Assembly: GCA_003020965.1 (NCBI GenBank)
Contig: PXRL01000020.1
Location: 1-64,000, forward strand
Length of the DNA stretch: 64,000 bases
Origin: Halobacteriales archaeon QS_4_69_225
GTDB taxonomy: Archaea > Halobacteriota > Halobacteria > Halobacteriales > Haloarculaceae
Direction: 5' to 3'
The notes beneath the pieces were generated by a model. That model ran no database searches. It had not been told where the DNA came from and saw only the letters and a list, made by a program, of their open reading frames with translations. Shown here in pieces: positions 35,425-44,030 of this stretch (positions are counted from its first letter, which is position 1; every line of letters starts with the position of its first letter). Made by a program: the position numbers and the translations under genes.

Positions 35425-36525
35425 ATGGCACAAGAGATTACCCTCAACGACATCCGGAAGCAGTTCGGCGATATCGTTGCCGTCAAAGACGTTAGCGTGA
35501 CGTTCGAAGCCGGTGATTTTGTGTCGTTGGTCGGCCCGTCCGGGTGTGGCAAGACGACGACTCTCCGGATGATCGCCGGACTCGAGACACCTACCGCCGG
35601 TCGCATCCACTTCGACGGGGTAGAACTGACCGAGACGACACCACAGGAGAGGCCCATCTCGATGGTCTTCCAGAATACGGCGCTGTACCCGCATATGACT
35701 TGCCGGGAGAACATCGGCTACGGGCTCAAAATCCACGGCATACCGAAAGCCGAGCGGAACGACCGAATCGAGGAGGCCGCCGACATCCTACAGATTCCCG
35801 ATCAACTCGACAAGATGCCCGGCGAACTCTCCGGAGGGCAACAGCAGCGGGTAGCGCTCGGTCAGGCGTTCGTCGAGCAGCCCGACGTGTTGTTGCTCGA
35901 CGAACCGATGAGCGACCTGGACGCCAAGCTCAAGGAGGAGCTACGAGTCGAGATTCAGCGCCTGCACCGCAAACTGGACGCAACTGTCGTGTACGTCACA
36001 CACGACCAGAATGAAGCGATGACGATGAGCGACCGGATCGTCCTCATGGACGACGGTGAGGTCGCTCAGTACGACGAACCAAGGACGCTGTTTGACCGGC
36101 CCAACTCGGAGTACGTCGCCACGTTTATCGGGACCCCGACGACGAATGTTCTTGAGTTCGAGGTCGAGGGACAGACTGCGATTCACTCGGCCGCGACGAT
36201 CGATCTTCCGTCGACGCTCAGCACGTATTCCCGGCTCAAAATCGGCGTTCGGCCCCGCGCTCTCACCCCCGGAAAGGGTACGTTCGGTCTTGATCTGACG
36301 ATTGACGTCATCGAAACGATGGGGCACGAGCACGCAATCCACGCGACGACGCCAGACGGCGAGACGTCAGTCGAGTTCGTGGTCGATGACGTTGACGACT
36401 TTGCCGTCGGACAGACGGTCACGGCCGGGGCCGACCTATCGGACCTGCTCTTCTTCGACGAAACCGGGGCCCACCTCGCGTACGGTAGCGACCTCGCGAC
36501 GACGCAGGAGGCTGGTCAGCGGTGA
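35425..36525 (+). CDS. ABC transporter ATPase (MalK/UgpC type)
   Basis: 366-residue ATPase with a C-terminal regulatory extension. Walker A GPSGCGKTTTLRMIAGL (about 37-53), Q-loop VFQNTALYPHMT, signature LSGGQQQRVALGQAF, Walker B VLLLDEPMSDLDAKL and switch VYVTHDQNEAMTMSDRIV are all canonical. From about residue 235 comes the MalK-type TOBE/OB domain (LKIGVRPRALTPG), which in other members binds regulators. It lies four bases after the second permease. Confidence 0.94.
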   Translation: MAQEITLNDIRKQFGDIVAVKDVSVTFEAGDFVSLVGPSGCGKTTTLRMIAGLETPTAGRIHFDGVELTETTPQERPISMVFQNTALYPHMTCRENIGYGLKIHGIPKAERNDRIEEAADILQIPDQLDKMPGELSGGQQQRVALGQAFVEQPDVLLLDEPMSDLDAKLKEELRVEIQRLHRKLDATVVYVTHDQNEAMTMSDRIVLMDDGEVAQYDEPRTLFDRPNSEYVATFIGTPTTNVLEFEVEGQTAIHSAATIDLPSTLSTYSRLKIGVRPRALTPGKGTFGLDLTIDVIETMGHEHAIHATTPDGETSVEFVVDDVDDFAVGQTVTAGADLSDLLFFDETGAHLAYGSDLATTQEAGQR

Positions 36526-37718
36526 GTTCCGGTCCACTGACGGGACTCGAGGTCCTGGACTTGACGACGATGATCAGCGGCGGGTTCGCGACGGTTATGA
36601 TGGCCGACTTTGGTGCCGAGGTCGTCTCCGTTGAACACCCTGAACACGGGGATCCCGTCCGAAACTGGGAGCCTACTGACGGAGAGACATCGGTCTGGTG
36701 GAAGAACCTGGGTCGGAACAAACGACACGTCACGCTCGATCTGAGTACGGCTGACGGACAGGCAATCGTACAGGCGCTGGCCGAGGACGTCGATATCGTC
36801 GTCGAGAACTTCAGACCGGGAACACTTGAGCGGTGGGACTTGGGCCCCAGTGCGCTCCGGGAGAACAACGAGGAACTGATCGTAATCCGCATCTCCGGGT
36901 TCGGGCAGGACGGGCCCTATTCCGAGCGGCCGGGGTTCGGAACGATCGCGGAGGGAATGTCTACCTTCGTTGCGATCAACGGCTTTCCGGACAGCCGACC
37001 GCTGTTGCCGCCCGTTCCGATTGCCGACCTCTCTGCGGGTCTCTTTGCGACGATATCTGGCATGTACGCTATTTACGAACGGGACGTGACGGGAAGCAAC
37101 CAGGGCCAGGTCATCGACGTCAGCCTGTATGAACCGTTGTTCCGGCTGATGATCGGCGACGCTGAGGCGTATGATACGCTTGGACACGTTCCCGAAAAGA
37201 CCGGCAACGTCAGTCCGAACGCAGCACCACGCAATCTCTACCGAACGGCGACCGGATACATCAGTCTCTCCGCATCGACGCAACGAATCTTCGAAAACGT
37301 CATGTCTGCAATCGACCGTGAGGATCTGATCGACGACGAGCGGTTCGCAACCAACGAAGCTCGGGTCGAGAACCGCGAGGAACTAGATGCGATTATCGAG
37401 GAGTGGACTCGCGCTCGTGACCGGGATGAGGTACTCGAAATCATGCGCGAGCACGATGGTATCGTTGGCCCGATCTACGACATCGAACAGGCGTTCGAAG
37501 ACGACCACTTCCAGGAGCGAGACAATCTCGTCTCCGTGTCCGACGACGACCTCGGGGAGGTTCACACACAGGGTGCGGTCCCGAAATTCTCCCGCACTCC
37601 AGGTTCTATCGACCGGCTTGGCGGCGACCACGGCGAACACACCGACGAGGTGTACCGCGATAGACTCGACATCAGCGAGGACGAACTCCAGAGACTCCGC
37701 GATGACGGAATCATCTGA
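36522..37718 (+). CDS. Class III (CaiB/BaiF family) CoA-transferase
   Basis: 398-residue family III CoA-transferase, moving CoA between carboxylic acids. Start is GTG at 36522 (GTGAG overlap with the ATPase stop). It opens with PLTGLEVLDLTTMISGGFAT, continues LVENF-like VVENFRPGTLERWDLGPSAL and ISGFGQDGPYSERPGFGTIA. The catalytic Asp is in PVPIADLSAGLFATISGMYA (the Asp of ADLSAG); TQGAVPKFSRTPGSIDRLGG is typical of the C-terminus. In the operon it would activate the imported acid to its CoA thioester for the next enzyme. Substrate unknown. Confidence 0.92.
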   Translation: MSSGPLTGLEVLDLTTMISGGFATVMMADFGAEVVSVEHPEHGDPVRNWEPTDGETSVWWKNLGRNKRHVTLDLSTADGQAIVQALAEDVDIVVENFRPGTLERWDLGPSALRENNEELIVIRISGFGQDGPYSERPGFGTIAEGMSTFVAINGFPDSRPLLPPVPIADLSAGLFATISGMYAIYERDVTGSNQGQVIDVSLYEPLFRLMIGDAEAYDTLGHVPEKTGNVSPNAAPRNLYRTATGYISLSASTQRIFENVMSAIDREDLIDDERFATNEARVENREELDAIIEEWTRARDRDEVLEIMREHDGIVGPIYDIEQAFEDDHFQERDNLVSVSDDDLGEVHTQGAVPKFSRTPGSIDRLGGDHGEHTDEVYRDRLDISEDELQRLRDDGII

Positions 37719-37748
37719 ACGCCGACCCTGCGCGTGGACGACCATCCC

Positions 37749-38831
37749 ATGCAAATCCGAGATGTAACACTGCGTGAAGCGGCACAGCTTCCCGACCGCT
37801 CGTATACACGTGCTCAACGGCAAGAAGCCGGAGAGCATCTCGCCGAGCTGACCCCGGCGTTCATTCAGGCTGGCTTCCCCGCGACTGGGCCGCCAGATCC
37901 CGCTGTCGTGCGCGATTTAGCAGCCTCGCTAAACACCCCTGTAACGGCGCTCGCTCGGCCGCTCGACGGCGATCTTGAGGCCGCATTCGATACCGACCCG
38001 GACGTCGTCGATCTGTTTGCACCGATATCTGATCGGCAATTAACGTACTCACTAAACACGAGTTTAGAAACGGTGGTTTCGATGCTTGCCGACGCTCACG
38101 ACCGGATACAGGAGCAGGGTTTCACTCCACATGTCTCACTTGTCGACGCGTTCCGAACGGAGACCTCCCGGCTCGTGGACTTTGCACGGATGCTCCCCGA
38201 AGCCACCCCGCTCTTTCTCGCGGATACCGTCGGCTGTCGTACGCCAGATGAGGTCCGAGGGAGATTGTCTGCGCTTGAGACCCGTGGAATCGACCTCTCA
38301 CGAATCGGCGTCCACTTTCACGACGACATCGGCGTGGCAACCGCAAACGTCCTGGCCGCTGCTGACGCTGGCGTTGGGTACGCTGACGTGAGCGTCGCCT
38401 CACTTGGCGAACGGGCCGGCAATCCAGCGCTCGAGGAGGTCGTCGCCTCGGCTTATCTGTCGCAGGGTAACACCTTCGGTATCGATCGCACCGGACTCAT
38501 TCCCGTTTGTACCGCGGTCTTGGAGGCACTGGGTGAGACGGTCGGCGACCGCAAGGCTATCCTCGGCGAGACGGTGACGACACACGAGTCAGGGATTCAT
38601 ACCGAAGCCATGCTGGCCGAGCCAAGCACGTTCGAGCCTTTCGACCCCGATGACTTCGGAGGCAGTCGCACCCTTCTCTTCGGCGAACAGACGGGAGAGT
38701 CCAGCGCCGCCGCTCTGCTCGACCGGATCGGTATCGACGCCGATCCTGCGGAATTCCTCGCGCTGCTTCGTGAACAAGGCCCGCTCACGCGCGACGAAGC
38801 AAGTACTCTCGCCCGACGACGGTTCGACTAG
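37749..38831 (+). CDS. LeuA/homocitrate-synthase-like DRE-TIM aldolase
   Basis: 360-residue DRE-TIM metallolyase-fold enzyme. The metal/catalytic start is MQIRDVTLREAAQLPDR (family motif is normally DTTLRDGEQ), then PLFLADTVGCRTPDEVRGRL, the metal His pair in GVHFHDDIGVATANVLAAAD, GERAGNPALEEVV and THESGIHTEAML. The last block belongs to the acetyl-CoA-condensing group (isopropylmalate, citramalate, homocitrate synthases), not to HMG-CoA lyase. The C-terminal LeuA regulatory domain is absent. ATG 37749 fits the family; a GTG at 37734 is possible. It closes the island operon. Confidence 0.85.
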   Translation: MQIRDVTLREAAQLPDRSYTRAQRQEAGEHLAELTPAFIQAGFPATGPPDPAVVRDLAASLNTPVTALARPLDGDLEAAFDTDPDVVDLFAPISDRQLTYSLNTSLETVVSMLADAHDRIQEQGFTPHVSLVDAFRTETSRLVDFARMLPEATPLFLADTVGCRTPDEVRGRLSALETRGIDLSRIGVHFHDDIGVATANVLAAADAGVGYADVSVASLGERAGNPALEEVVASAYLSQGNTFGIDRTGLIPVCTAVLEALGETVGDRKAILGETVTTHESGIHTEAMLAEPSTFEPFDPDDFGGSRTLLFGEQTGESSAAALLDRIGIDADPAEFLALLREQGPLTRDEASTLARRRFD

Positions 38832-38866
38832 TTCGCCTCTTTCCGCGGGAAATCCCTCAAGCACTA

Positions 38867-38998
38867 ATGCGCGGGACCGGATTCGAACCTCGCCGAGACG
38901 GTTGTGCTCGCTCACTCCGTTCGCTGCGCGCACTGCGACTCGTCTGGTTCAAATCCGACGCCTGCTCTCTCGCTCGTTCGCTACGCTCACTCGCTCGA
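38867..38998 (-). repeat. Right border repeat preceding tRNA-Leu
   Basis: Starts with a second tRNA-end-like piece (minus strand GCGAGGTTCGAATCC, GGTCCCGCGCA at 38868-38895) and contains the spacer GACGCCTGCTCTCTCGCTC shared with the left border. It is the right counterpart of 30304-30410. Confidence 0.65.
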
Positions 38999-39083
38999 TG
39001 CGCGGGGTCGGATTCGAACCGACGGACCCCTACGGGACAGCGTCCTAAGCGCTGCGCCGTTGGCCTGGCTTGGCTACCCGCGC
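38999..39083 (-). tRNA. tRNA-Leu (anticodon TAG)
   Basis: 85-nt class II tRNA. The acceptor stem GCGCGGG pairs with CCCGCGC; the anticodon stem-loop is CAGCG-CTTAGGA-CGCTG with anticodon TAG; a long variable arm follows (TCCCGTAGGGGTCC region); the T arm is GTCGG-TTCGAAT-CCGAC; the discriminator is A. CCA is not encoded and no intron is visible. It forms the right border of the island; a 3'-half relic of the same tRNA lies at 30412-30459. Confidence 0.93.
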
Positions 39084-39122
39084 GCGGCCGTCCGTACCGC
39101 CGTCGCGGAGAAGTACCTGTCG

Positions 39123-39632
39123 CTACCGCCCGGCACGGTCCCGGATGCGCTCGACGAGGCCATCGAAGTCGGCCGTCGGCTCGACGTCGCGGACCTCCTC
39201 GCCGACCCGCAGTTCGCCGGGGTCGACCACCCGCGCGCAGATGCCGCCGCGACCGTCGCCGAGGGCGTCGGCGACGCCCGCCTCGCCGGCGACGTCCTCG
39301 ACGTGCCGACACGGCGGCCGCGGGCGGGTGCCCTCGAACGTCGCCGCCCCAAGCCGGAACCGGCACTCCAGCAGGTCGTGGACGTCGCCGCTGCGGACGA
39401 CCAGGTTGCGCCGGTGGCGGCCGTCCGTGAGGTCGATGCCCGTCGTCTCGCGTATCTCCGCCAGCGCCTCGGCCTGCACGAACGTCACCTCGCAGACGTC
39501 GAACGGCGAGTAGTAGCCCCGGCCGGTGCAGTAGCGGTCGCCGGCCAGCCCGCCTTCGACGGCCTCGACGGCCTCGCGCGACTCCATCGGCTCGCCTTCG
39601 GCCTCGGCGACGAGGATCTTCTCGAGACGCAT
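39123..39632 (-). CDS. MOSC domain protein
   Basis: 169-residue stand-alone MOSC protein (related to the C-terminal domain of molybdenum cofactor sulfurases). Typical residues are GLAGDRYCTGRGYYSPFD near residue 33, RRNLVVRSGDVHDLLECRF and the invariant Cys in RPPCRHVEDVAGE, thought to carry sulfur. The likely role is sulfur transfer to Moco or detoxification of modified purines. Start MRLEKILVAEAEG at 39632. It is divergent from the TFB-like gene, with a TATA-like TTTAAG near 39674 between them. Confidence 0.9.
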   Translation of the reverse strand: MRLEKILVAEAEGEPMESREAVEAVEGGLAGDRYCTGRGYYSPFDVCEVTFVQAEALAEIRETTGIDLTDGRHRRNLVVRSGDVHDLLECRFRLGAATFEGTRPRPPCRHVEDVAGEAGVADALGDGRGGICARVVDPGELRVGEEVRDVEPTADFDGLVERIRDRAGR

Positions 39633-39702
39633 ACCGGCTCTCGGGGCGCGAGGCACAAGGTTCCGCCGACGATTTAAGTTCGTGGACGCCTGACACGCGG
39701 GT

Positions 39703-40011
39703 GTGTACCGCGCTCGCGACCGGGTCGAAAACGAGGAGTGGGTGGCCGCCATCGACGACGCGGCCGAGCGACTCGAACTCGGCAGCGAGGCGAAGTCGCG
39801 GGCGGTCGACCTGTTCCTGTCGACGGTGCCGGCCGAGCGCCGCTCGAAGCGGGCGGCCGTCGCGGCGAGTCTCTACGCCGGCGCACTCATCGCCGGCGAC
39901 CGCCGCTCGCAGTCGGCCGTCGCCGACGCCGTCGGCGTCGCCCGCCTGACCGTCCAGCAGCGCTGGAAGGAACTGCTGCGGGAGGCGGGGCTGGAGCCGC
40001 CGACGTGGTGA
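39703..40011 (+). CDS. TFB-like single cyclin-fold protein
   Basis: 102-residue protein, GTG start at 39703. It resembles one cyclin repeat of transcription factor B: SRAVDLFLSTVPAERRSKRA, AASLYAGALIAGDRRSQSAV and ADAVGVARLTVQQRWKELL. It lacks the zinc ribbon and the other repeat, so it cannot act as a full TFB; it may be a regulator or a promoter-recognition accessory. Such short proteins are widespread in haloarchaea. Confidence 0.8.
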   Translation: MYRARDRVENEEWVAAIDDAAERLELGSEAKSRAVDLFLSTVPAERRSKRAAVAASLYAGALIAGDRRSQSAVADAVGVARLTVQQRWKELLREAGLEPPTW

Positions 40012-40509
40012 TCAGTCGGCGCCGCGGTCGGCCGACCGGCCCTCCCGCTCGGGCGTCAGGTTGCCGTGTTCGTCGATCTCGCCGGCGACGATACGTGTCG
40101 AGGAGATGACGTCGCCGTCCTCGGCGTAGACGTGGTCGACGACCTCGATGTCGAGCGGCTCCAGCCCCTCCCGTCGGCGTTTTTCGTTGACCCGCTCGGC
40201 GCCCGCGGCGGTCTCCGGCGAGGCGACGAGCACGTCGAAGCCGGGCTCGTCGGCGACGCCGGTCGGCTCCTCGAGCCGTCGGATCTCGAACTCGCGGCCG
40301 CGGTCGGCCGCAAGCGCCGCGAGGTCGCGTTCGAGGTCGGCCCGTCGCTCGTCGAACGGGCGGACGTAGCGGTCCTCGGTGCGGGTTCTCGGCGCGAGGT
40401 CGTCGCTCGTCAGCCCGACGGTCAGGTCGCCGAGTTCGAAGGCGCGCTCGAACAGCGCCCGGTGGCCGTCGTGGACCGGGTCGAACGTCCCGCCCAGTAC
40501 GACGTTCAT
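40012..40509 (-). CDS. coaD: Phosphopantetheine adenylyltransferase (archaeal type)
   Basis: 165-residue nucleotidyltransferase converting 4'-phosphopantetheine to dephospho-CoA. The ATP-binding motifs are GGTFDPVHDGHRALFERAFE (HxGH-type: here HDGH) and ISSTRIVAGEIDEHG at the C-terminus. The intermediate DRYVRPFDERRADLERDL is typical of the archaeal/eukaryal PPAT family. Its stop directly abuts the stop of the TFB-like gene on the other strand. Confidence 0.93.
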   Translation of the reverse strand: MNVVLGGTFDPVHDGHRALFERAFELGDLTVGLTSDDLAPRTRTEDRYVRPFDERRADLERDLAALAADRGREFEIRRLEEPTGVADEPGFDVLVASPETAAGAERVNEKRRREGLEPLDIEVVDHVYAEDGDVISSTRIVAGEIDEHGNLTPEREGRSADRGAD

Positions 40510-40562
40510 GCAGGCCGGGAGGGCTGGCCCGGGGTTAGTTCCTGTGATGCCGCGACCTGCGG

Positions 40563-41072
40563 TCAGTCGTCGTCCTCGACGGGGTCGGGGTCGTCGCCGA
40601 CGGTGATGCGAACCGGCTCTTGGCCGTCGGCCGGCCGGACGCCGAGGTGCGAATCGAGGTTGAACACCGTGTTCAGCTCGTCCTGCACCTCGCCGACGAT
40701 GGCGCCGACCAGCTCGCTCGGCGCCATCGCGGTGTACTCGTAGGGGTTGTTGCCGGCGCCGCTCGCCTCCCGCTTGCGGCGCTGGACCTTCTCCTCGGCG
40801 TGCAGCTCCGCCAGCGCCTCCCGGACGGTGCTGGGGTAGAGGCCGGTCCCCTCGGCGATCTCCTCGCTCGTGCTGCCCGGACGCTGTCGCAGGTAGACGT
40901 AGATGCGAGCCCTGGTCTCGGTGTCCAGCACCCACGACAGCAGGTCCACGATCCCCTCGTCGAAGCCGACCGTCGCCTCCTCGGCCTCCCCGTGGGGTCC
41001 GTCCCGTACGCTTCTCTTCTCCGAGTCGACGGGCTCCGACGTCCCGTCGTCCGGCGCGTCGTCGGTCGACAT
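40563..41072 (-). CDS. Winged-helix transcriptional regulator
   Basis: 169-residue HTH protein. An acidic disordered N-terminus (1-45) precedes an ArsR/TrmB-like winged helix: LLSWVLDTETRARIYVYLRQ, STSEEIAEGTGLYPSTVREA and LAELHAEEKVQRRKREASGA. The C-terminal segment ELVGAIVGEVQDELNTVFNL may dimerise. The target is unknown. ATG at 41072 (MSTDDAPDDG); ATG 41093 gives a seven-residue longer form. It lies between coaD and gshA, with the dispersed repeat upstream. Confidence 0.85.
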   Translation of the reverse strand: MSTDDAPDDGTSEPVDSEKRSVRDGPHGEAEEATVGFDEGIVDLLSWVLDTETRARIYVYLRQRPGSTSEEIAEGTGLYPSTVREALAELHAEEKVQRRKREASGAGNNPYEYTAMAPSELVGAIVGEVQDELNTVFNLDSHLGVRPADGQEPVRITVGDDPDPVEDDD

Positions 41073-41142
41073 GGGTAAAATCCAGCCTGACACAAGGAGT
41101 ACCGGTACATAAATCTCACCCCGGCGCGTCAGGCTGTGTTCG

Positions 41143-41291
41143 GTTGCGCGAGAGCCGGCTGGTTGGCCGGCGTCGGGCGGGACTTCGACAGGGCCGACCG
41201 CTCGCGCCGCGAGGCCGAGCGAGCACAGTGAGGGAGGTCTCGTGAAGCAGCGAGCGGGAGGGGGCGTTCGGAAACACCACCGTCACCGCCG
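41143..41291. repeat. Diverged dispersed repeat, copy 2
   Basis: Counterpart of 2554-2662 with an insertion of about 35-40 bases. It shares GAGAGCCGGC, GGGCCGACCGCTCGC, GGGGCGTTCGGAAAC and CCACCGTCACCGCCGG. It fills most of the gap between the HTH gene and gshA. Confidence 0.6.
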
Positions 41292-41321
41292 GACACATTA
41301 CTTTCTTTCAACTATAAACTA

Positions 41322-42404
41322 TTACCCGTCGCGGGCCAGAAGCTCCGCACACAGCCCGTCGAGGCCCTCCTCGGCGAGCAGCCGGCGCTGGCGGTCGGCG
41401 CCGCTTTCGGCGTCGTACAGCGATTGGATGCCGGAGACCCCGAGCCGGCTGGCCTCGCGGTCGACGAGCTCGCCGAGCGGGACCGTCTCCTCGCAGTTCC
41501 GGTCCAAAAGCCCCGCGTCGTGGCCGTATCGTATCGCCCGCCACTTGTTCTCGTCCAGCGGCTCCCGCCGGTGGCCGTGGCCGGCCTCGCCGTCCTCGTA
41601 GCGGGCCGTCAGGTCATCCACCAGCGCCGCGGTGTACTCGACGAACGCCAGCACCCGCTCGGGGTCGGCCTGACCGTCCGGCGCCCGCACCTCGACGGTC
41701 CCGTGTTCGGAGTGCGGCCGAACGTCGTACCACAGTTCCCCGCGGTCGTCGATGGACCCCGTCTCGACCATCGTCCGCTCGAACGACTGGAACGTCTCGA
41801 AGTCGCCGAAGGCCGTCGGAATGCCGGTGTTCGGAAGCCCCTCGAACACCTTCGCCCGGGCGGACGCCAGCCCGGTGTCGAAGCCGTTCCAGAACGGCGA
41901 GTTCGCCGACAGCGCCAGCATCACCGGCACGTGCCACCGCAGCTCGTCGGCGACCCAGACGGCCTTGTCGGCGTCGTCGATTCCGATGTGGACGTGCAGC
42001 CCGGCCGTCGTGTTGCGGTGCTGGGGGTACCGGATGCGGTCCAGCTGCGACCGGTACCGCGGTTTCTCGGCGTGCTCCAGCTCTCGCCACCGCGCAGCGG
42101 GGTGGAGCCCGGCCGCCGCGATGTCGTAGCCGTGCTCGCGGGCGTGCTCCAGCAGCGCCGTCCGCACCTCCGTCACCGCGTCGCCGGCCGCCGACACCGA
42201 CCCGACGGTCGGCGTCTGCGTCTCGACGACGCACTTGAACAGCTCGTGGTCGAGCCGGTCGGCCAGCACCGCCGGCGGGTCGGCGCCGTAGACCAGCTCG
42301 CCGGTCCCGGCCGTTGGGCGCCCGGCGCCGTCGACCACGTAGAACTCCTCCTCGACGCCGAGCGTCCCCGCCCGGTCGAAGGCCTCGCGAGAGCCCAACT
42401 CCAT
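41322..42404 (-). CDS. gshA: Glutamate-cysteine ligase (haloarchaeal GshA)
   Basis: 360-residue GCS2-family ligase making gamma-glutamylcysteine, the main low-molecular-weight thiol of haloarchaea. Family features: [20 protein letters not shown] at residues 13-32, [15 protein letters not shown], the His-rich [20 protein letters not shown], and [19 protein letters not shown]. The start ATG at 42404 is followed closely by conserved sequence. The gene is transcribed towards the HTH gene, next to the flpA-nop5 pair. Confidence 0.92.
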   Translation of the reverse strand: MELGSREAFDRAGTLGVEEEFYVVDGAGRPTAGTGELVYGADPPAVLADRLDHELFKCVVETQTPTVGSVSAAGDAVTEVRTALLEHAREHGYDIAAAGLHPAARWRELEHAEKPRYRSQLDRIRYPQHRNTTAGLHVHIGIDDADKAVWVADELRWHVPVMLALSANSPFWNGFDTGLASARAKVFEGLPNTGIPTAFGDFETFQSFERTMVETGSIDDRGELWYDVRPHSEHGTVEVRAPDGQADPERVLAFVEYTAALVDDLTARYEDGEAGHGHRREPLDENKWRAIRYGHDAGLLDRNCEETVPLGELVDREASRLGVSGIQSLYDAESGADRQRRLLAEEGLDGLCAELLARDG

Positions 42405-42462
42405 CGACGGGTCGTTGGCCGCCGCCGAATAAATAGCACACGACCCGTGCGGGCCGCGCGCT

Positions 42463-43089
42463 TTACCGCGGCGCCGCGACGACGCCGAGGTGGTCGTCGT
42501 GGAACGGCTCCAGTCGCCGTCGCTCGCGGATCTCGTACCCCTCCGACAGCGTCCCGACGGCCTCGTCGAACACCGCCTCCGGGTCGCCGGTGACGTCCTC
42601 GCTGCGGGCCTTCACCGACAGCAGCAGCCGGCCGTCGTCCCGGAGGAACCGCCGGTTGGCGAGGGCGACCCGCGCCTGCCCCCGGGTCGCGACGTCCTGG
42701 ACGACGACGTCGACCGGCTCGACGACGTGGGCGTACGTCTCCGGCTTCCGGGCGTCCTTCAGCAGCGGAAAGAGGTTTTCCCGGTCGTCGGCGGCCGACA
42801 GCAGGTCCCGGGTCGGCCGGGCGGCGAACTCGACGGCGTAGGTCGGCCCCGCGAAGTCGGCGACGTGGCCGACCGTCGTCCCCGCGGCGGCGCCGAGATA
42901 TAAGACCGTTTCGCCGCCCTCCAGTCCTGTCTCGACGCCCCGCTCCAGCATCGCGCCCAGCTTCGAGCGGCGGGGGTCCCACCGGCGCCACTCGCCGTCG
43001 GTCGGCTCGCCGTAGGCCGGCGGCCCCCGCGTCGCCAGCGCCGCCTCGCCGTCGAAGTCGTGACGGCGGACGCCCTCGGGCAGCGTCAT
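42463..43089 (-). CDS. flpA: Fibrillarin-like rRNA/tRNA 2'-O-methyltransferase
   Basis: 208-residue SAM-dependent methyltransferase of box C/D RNPs. The motif-I region is [20 protein letters not shown], followed by [40 protein letters not shown] and [11 protein letters not shown]. It works with Nop5 and L7Ae on guide-RNA-directed 2'-O-methylation. It overlaps the upstream nop5 gene by four bases, the conserved archaeal arrangement. Confidence 0.95.
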   Translation of the reverse strand: MTLPEGVRRHDFDGEAALATRGPPAYGEPTDGEWRRWDPRRSKLGAMLERGVETGLEGGETVLYLGAAAGTTVGHVADFAGPTYAVEFAARPTRDLLSAADDRENLFPLLKDARKPETYAHVVEPVDVVVQDVATRGQARVALANRRFLRDDGRLLLSVKARSEDVTGDPEAVFDEAVGTLSEGYEIRERRRLEPFHDDHLGVVAAPR

Positions 43090-43934
43090 TCCGTTTCACG
43101 CGCCTGGATGCGCTCGATGCGGTCGGCCAGCTCGGCGTCCAGCTCCGGCTTCCGCTCGCCGGAGTAGTGGTCGACGCGGGCCGCGATGGCCAGCTTCCCC
43201 GCCAGCGCCCGGGCCGCCGACCCGCGGTCGTCGGGGCGGGTTCCCCGGACCGCCTCGTGGGCGTAGATGACGCCGTGTTTCGGCGACGGCGCCCGCCCCC
43301 GCAGGTGGGCGAACAGCGCCTCCTCGGCGCCAAGCACCTGCACCGTCCCGGCCGGCTTCCGCGCCAGCGCTTCCAGCCCGCCGGCCAGCGCGATCAGTCG
43401 CGCCGCCAGTACCGGCCCGGCCATCGCGGCGAGGTTCGGGGCCACCTCCGGCGCCGTCCGCTCGACGTGCCGCCGGAGGGCGTCGGCCTCGTCGTCGACG
43501 TCACGGACGCGCCGGGCCAGGGCGACGACCGGCTCTCTCTGGTCGCCGTCGTCCCCGTCGTCCCCTTCGGCCGCCAGCTCGCGGGCGTAGTCGACGCCCG
43601 TCCCCGCCGTCTCGCGGGTGCTGCCGGCCCACTCGGCGACCCGCTCGGCGAGCTCGTTGGCGACGCGCAGACAGTCGTCCATGGCTCGAACCGCATGAAC
43701 GAGCTGCCGGTCGTCGGCCCCCTCCCGCTCGCGGACCGCGGTCCGTGCCGCCGTCGTCGTCGCCTCGCGGAGCCGGTCGTAGTAGTCGGCCTCGTCGTCG
43801 GCGAAGCCGGCCGCGACGGCCCGCTCGGGCCACGTCGCCGGCGCCGCCGCCGACCCCTCCCGTACCGCCGCGGCGGCCGCCGCCGGGTCGTCGGACGGGA
43901 CGTCCGCGAACCAGCCGTCCTCGGAGTCGCTCAT
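43086..43934 (-). CDS. nop5: Nop5/Nop56/Nop58 family box C/D RNP protein
   Basis: 282-residue scaffold protein binding fibrillarin through its N-terminal half and the guide RNA through the Nop domain. The Nop signature is visible: VAPNLAAMAGPVLAARLIAL and AGGLEALARKPAGTVQVLGA then EEALFAHLRGRAPSPKHGVI, with the C-terminal ARALAGKLAIAARVDHYSGE. The coiled-coil middle is short and acidic. Four-base overlap with flpA. Confidence 0.95.
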   Translation of the reverse strand: MSDSEDGWFADVPSDDPAAAAAAVREGSAAAPATWPERAVAAGFADDEADYYDRLREATTTAARTAVREREGADDRQLVHAVRAMDDCLRVANELAERVAEWAGSTRETAGTGVDYARELAAEGDDGDDGDQREPVVALARRVRDVDDEADALRRHVERTAPEVAPNLAAMAGPVLAARLIALAGGLEALARKPAGTVQVLGAEEALFAHLRGRAPSPKHGVIYAHEAVRGTRPDDRGSAARALAGKLAIAARVDHYSGERKPELDAELADRIERIQARETE

Positions 43935-44030
43935 GCGGTCGTGTTGTCCCCGGCCGGGTAAAGTCGTTCTCGATGCGTCGCGCCGAGGGGGCCGAGCGAC
44001 TTATCTCCGCCGAAGGCCGAACCCCGTACG

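Larger units (their letters stand above)
30304..39083. mobile_element. Genomic island bounded by tRNA-Leu-derived repeats
   Basis: The borders 30304-30459 and 38867-39083 are related direct repeats. Each starts with a tRNA-3'-end-like piece (GCGGGG/ACCGGATTCGAACCTCG followed by GAGACGGTTGTGCTCG), has a shared spacer with GACGCCTGCTCTCTCGCTC, and ends in tRNA-Leu sequence. On the right the tRNA is complete, on the left only its 3' half remains. The enclosed ~8.4 kb has visibly lower GC than both flanks and carries a lipoprotein, a regulator and one transport/metabolic operon. No integrase gene was found, so it may be a remnant or cargo transposed by an enzyme elsewhere. Confidence 0.7.
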
